Part shown: positions 4,120-5,346 of the stretch, piece by piece | How the letters are laid out: every line of letters starts with the position of its first letter | Position numbering within the stretch: position 1 is the stretch's first letter | Source: Modestobacter sp. | GTDB taxonomy: Bacteria > Actinomycetota > Actinomycetes > Mycobacteriales > Geodermatophilaceae | Assembly: GCA_025965635.1 (NCBI GenBank) | Contig: JAOPWO010000395.1 | Coordinates: 1-5,346 of the forward strand | Length of the DNA stretch: 5,346 bases | Reading direction: 5' to 3' | Translations under genes and position numbers: made by a program | Notes under the pieces: model-generated | What the model saw: the letters and a program-made list of their open reading frames with translations, nothing else | Database searches by the model: none | What the model was told of the DNA's origin: nothing

Positions 4120-5346
4120 ATGTCCCGTTCCGCCCGGCTGCTGGCCGTCGTGTTCCTGCTGCTGGTCCCGCTGTTGCCGGCGGGCCCGGCGGCGGCCGAG
4201 CCCCCGGGCCGGCTGGCCGACCAGGTCACCGACCGGGTGGGTGCGCTGGGCGGCGACGCGGGCGGCGTGCAGGACGCCCTGGACGAGCTGCGGTCCGAGA
4301 ACGGCACCCAGATCTTCGTCGTGTTCGTGTCCGGCTTCGACGGGCTGGGCGGCCAGGAGTGGGCCGACCGCACCGCGGTCACCTCCCAGCTGGGCGGCGA
4401 CGACCTGCTGTTCGCCGTCGCCGTCGACGACCGTGCCTACGGGTTGTCGGTCGACGACACCTACCCGGGCGACGAGGCCGTGATCGACGACGTGCTGCGC
4501 TCCGAGGTCGAGCCGCGGCTGTCCGCCGACGACTGGGGCGGCGCGGTGGTCGCCCTCGCCGACGGACTCCGCGCGAACACCGGCTCGAACACCGGCTCGG
4601 ACGCCGGGTCGGGCGGGGACGGCGGTGGCGCGGCGCTCGCCGCGGTGGCCGGGGTCGCCGTCGTCGGTGGCGGCGGCTACCTGCTGGTCCGCAGCCGGCG
4701 TCGGAGGAAGTCCGCCGACGCGGAGGCGACCGCGGCCGCCCGGGCGGCCGACCCGTTCCCCGACGAGACCACCGAGCAGCTGACCTACCGGGCCAGTGCC
4801 GCGCTGCTCGACGTCGACGAGGCCGCGCGCACGTCGCAGCTCGACCTGGATTTCGCCCGCGTGCAGTACGGCGAGGAGCCGGTCGCCGGGTTCGCCGAGG
4901 CGCTTGCCCAGTCACAGGCGGAGCTGGCGTCGGCCTTCACGCTCCGTCAGCAGCTGGACGACGAGGTACCCGAGGACGAGCCCTCCCGGCGGGGGCTGCT
5001 CGCCGAGCTGCTCCGGCTGGCCACCTCCGCCGATCAGCGGCTGGACGCCCAGGCCGAGGCGTTCGACCGGCTGCGTGACCTCGAGCGCACCGCGCCGCAG
5101 GTCCTGGAGCGACTGGGTCCGCAGGTCACCGCACTGCAGGCCCGGGTCCCGCAGGAGGAGCAGCGGCTCGCCGAGCTGCGCTCGCGGTACGCCGACTCCG
5201 CGCTCGCGCCGGTCACCGGCAACCCCGCGCAGGCCACCGCGCTGCTCGCCGTCGCCGCCCAGGAGGTCAGCGAGGCGCGCACCGACGTGCAGGCCGGGCA
5301 GCCAGGCCAGGCGGTGGCCGACCTCCGGGCAGCCGAGGACGCGGTC
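4120..5346 (+). CDS. TPM-domain secreted/membrane protein (3' end outside window)
   Basis: The frame is open from ATG 4120 to the window edge, giving 409 residues and no stop. Residues 1-26 form a signal peptide: Arg residues, a Leu/Val core (LLAVVFLLLVPLLP), then a PAAA|EPP-like cleavage site. Residues about 31-150 match the TPM domain (named for TLP18.3, Psb32 and MOLO-1), with NGTQIFVVFVSGFDG, WADRTAV and DLLFAVAVDDRAYGLSVDD. A Gly/Ser/Asp linker (152-170) precedes one membrane segment (about 171-190, AALAAVAGVAVVGGGGYLLV) closed by RSRRRRK. The TPM domain should therefore lie outside and the rest inside. The remaining 210 residues are rich in Ala, Glu, Leu, Gln and Arg and look like long helices or coiled coil. 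Similar proteins are common in actinobacteria, but their role is not settled; phosphatase annotations come from distant homologues. GATGGC upstream offers an ATG at 4112, but its frame is not coding. Confidence 0.88.
   Translation, partial: MSRSARLLAVVFLLLVPLLPAGPAAAEPPGRLADQVTDRVGALGGDAGGVQDALDELRSENGTQIFVVFVSGFDGLGGQEWADRTAVTSQLGGDDLLFAVAVDDRAYGLSVDDTYPGDEAVIDDVLRSEVEPRLSADDWGGAVVALADGLRANTGSNTGSDAGSGGDGGGAALAAVAGVAVVGGGGYLLVRSRRRRKSADAEATAAARAADPFPDETTEQLTYRASAALLDVDEAARTSQLDLDFARVQYGEEPVAGFAEALAQSQAELASAFTLRQQLDDEVPEDEPSRRGLLAELLRLATSADQRLDAQAEAFDRLRDLERTAPQVLERLGPQVTALQARVPQEEQRLAELRSRYADSALAPVTGNPAQATALLAVAAQEVSEARTDVQAGQPGQAVADLRAAEDAV
4576..4611 (+). repeat. 12-bp tandem repeat in the TPM protein linker
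   Basis: AACACCGGCTCG occurs twice back to back (4576-4587, 4588-4599), followed by a degenerate third unit GACGCCGGGTCG (4600-4611). The units encode NTGS, NTGS and DAGS, in frame, in the flexible linker before the membrane segment. Unit number could vary by slippage without disturbing the reading frame. Confidence 0.8.

Noticed and set aside
3117..5078. A plus-strand open frame of 653 codons spanning the VOC and TPM genes
   Set aside because: It is out of frame with two well-recognised proteins, its translation is Arg/Gly/Pro/Ala-rich without domain signatures, and it has no ribosome site. It is a typical high-GC shadow.
1..5346. Search for tRNA or rRNA genes, CRISPR repeats, insertion-sequence ends or phage attachment sites
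   Set aside because: No cloverleaf, regularly spaced repeat, transposase segment or flanking target duplication was seen, including around the antiporter remnant.

Overview
The window is very GC-rich, and third codon positions are almost always G or C. Gene content and protein wording point to a high-GC actinomycete. The protein style resembles Geodermatophilaceae (Blastococcus, Geodermatophilus, Modestobacter), but that placement is from memory of the families, not from a search.

Layout, left to right. (1) Positions 1-605 hold the 3' end of dnaX (DNA polymerase III gamma/tau). (2) Positions 606-1663 hold no intact gene. On the minus strand there are clear remains of a two-gene potassium/proton antiport module: a CPA2/KefB-type antiporter (621-1368) that has lost an internal block and its C-terminus, preceded by its TrkA-C-type regulatory subunit (1383-1574), which is frameshifted and has lost most of its interior. 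(3) Positions 1664-2665 hold ybaB and recR. ybaB appears to have its own promoter and a leaderless start, and a long hairpin sits between the two genes. (4) A perfect hairpin at 2673-2696 separates recR from a convergent small Rieske iron-sulfur protein (2725-3090, minus strand). (5) A 141-base divergent intergenic region carrying four copies of CGGTGGG leads to a two-domain VOC (glyoxalase-fold) protein at 3232-3990. (6) From 4120 to the window end runs a secreted, membrane-anchored TPM-domain protein with a long helical C-terminal region, cut off by the window edge.

How it fits together. dnaX-ybaB-recR is a widely conserved bacterial replication/repair cluster. Here it is split by about 1 kb of antiparallel, decaying transporter DNA. 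dnaX therefore needs its own end signal (candidate hairpin at 607-628), and ybaB-recR needs its own promoter (candidate -10 TACTCT at 1652-1657, placing the start site on the A of the ATG). The Rieske, VOC and TPM genes are ordinary accessory or housekeeping genes with no evident link to recombination.

I found no mobile element, CRISPR array, RNA gene or clearly new defence or biosynthetic system. The most notable features are the decayed antiporter operon, the structured ybaB-recR junction and the repeated heptamer in the Rieske/VOC divergent region.
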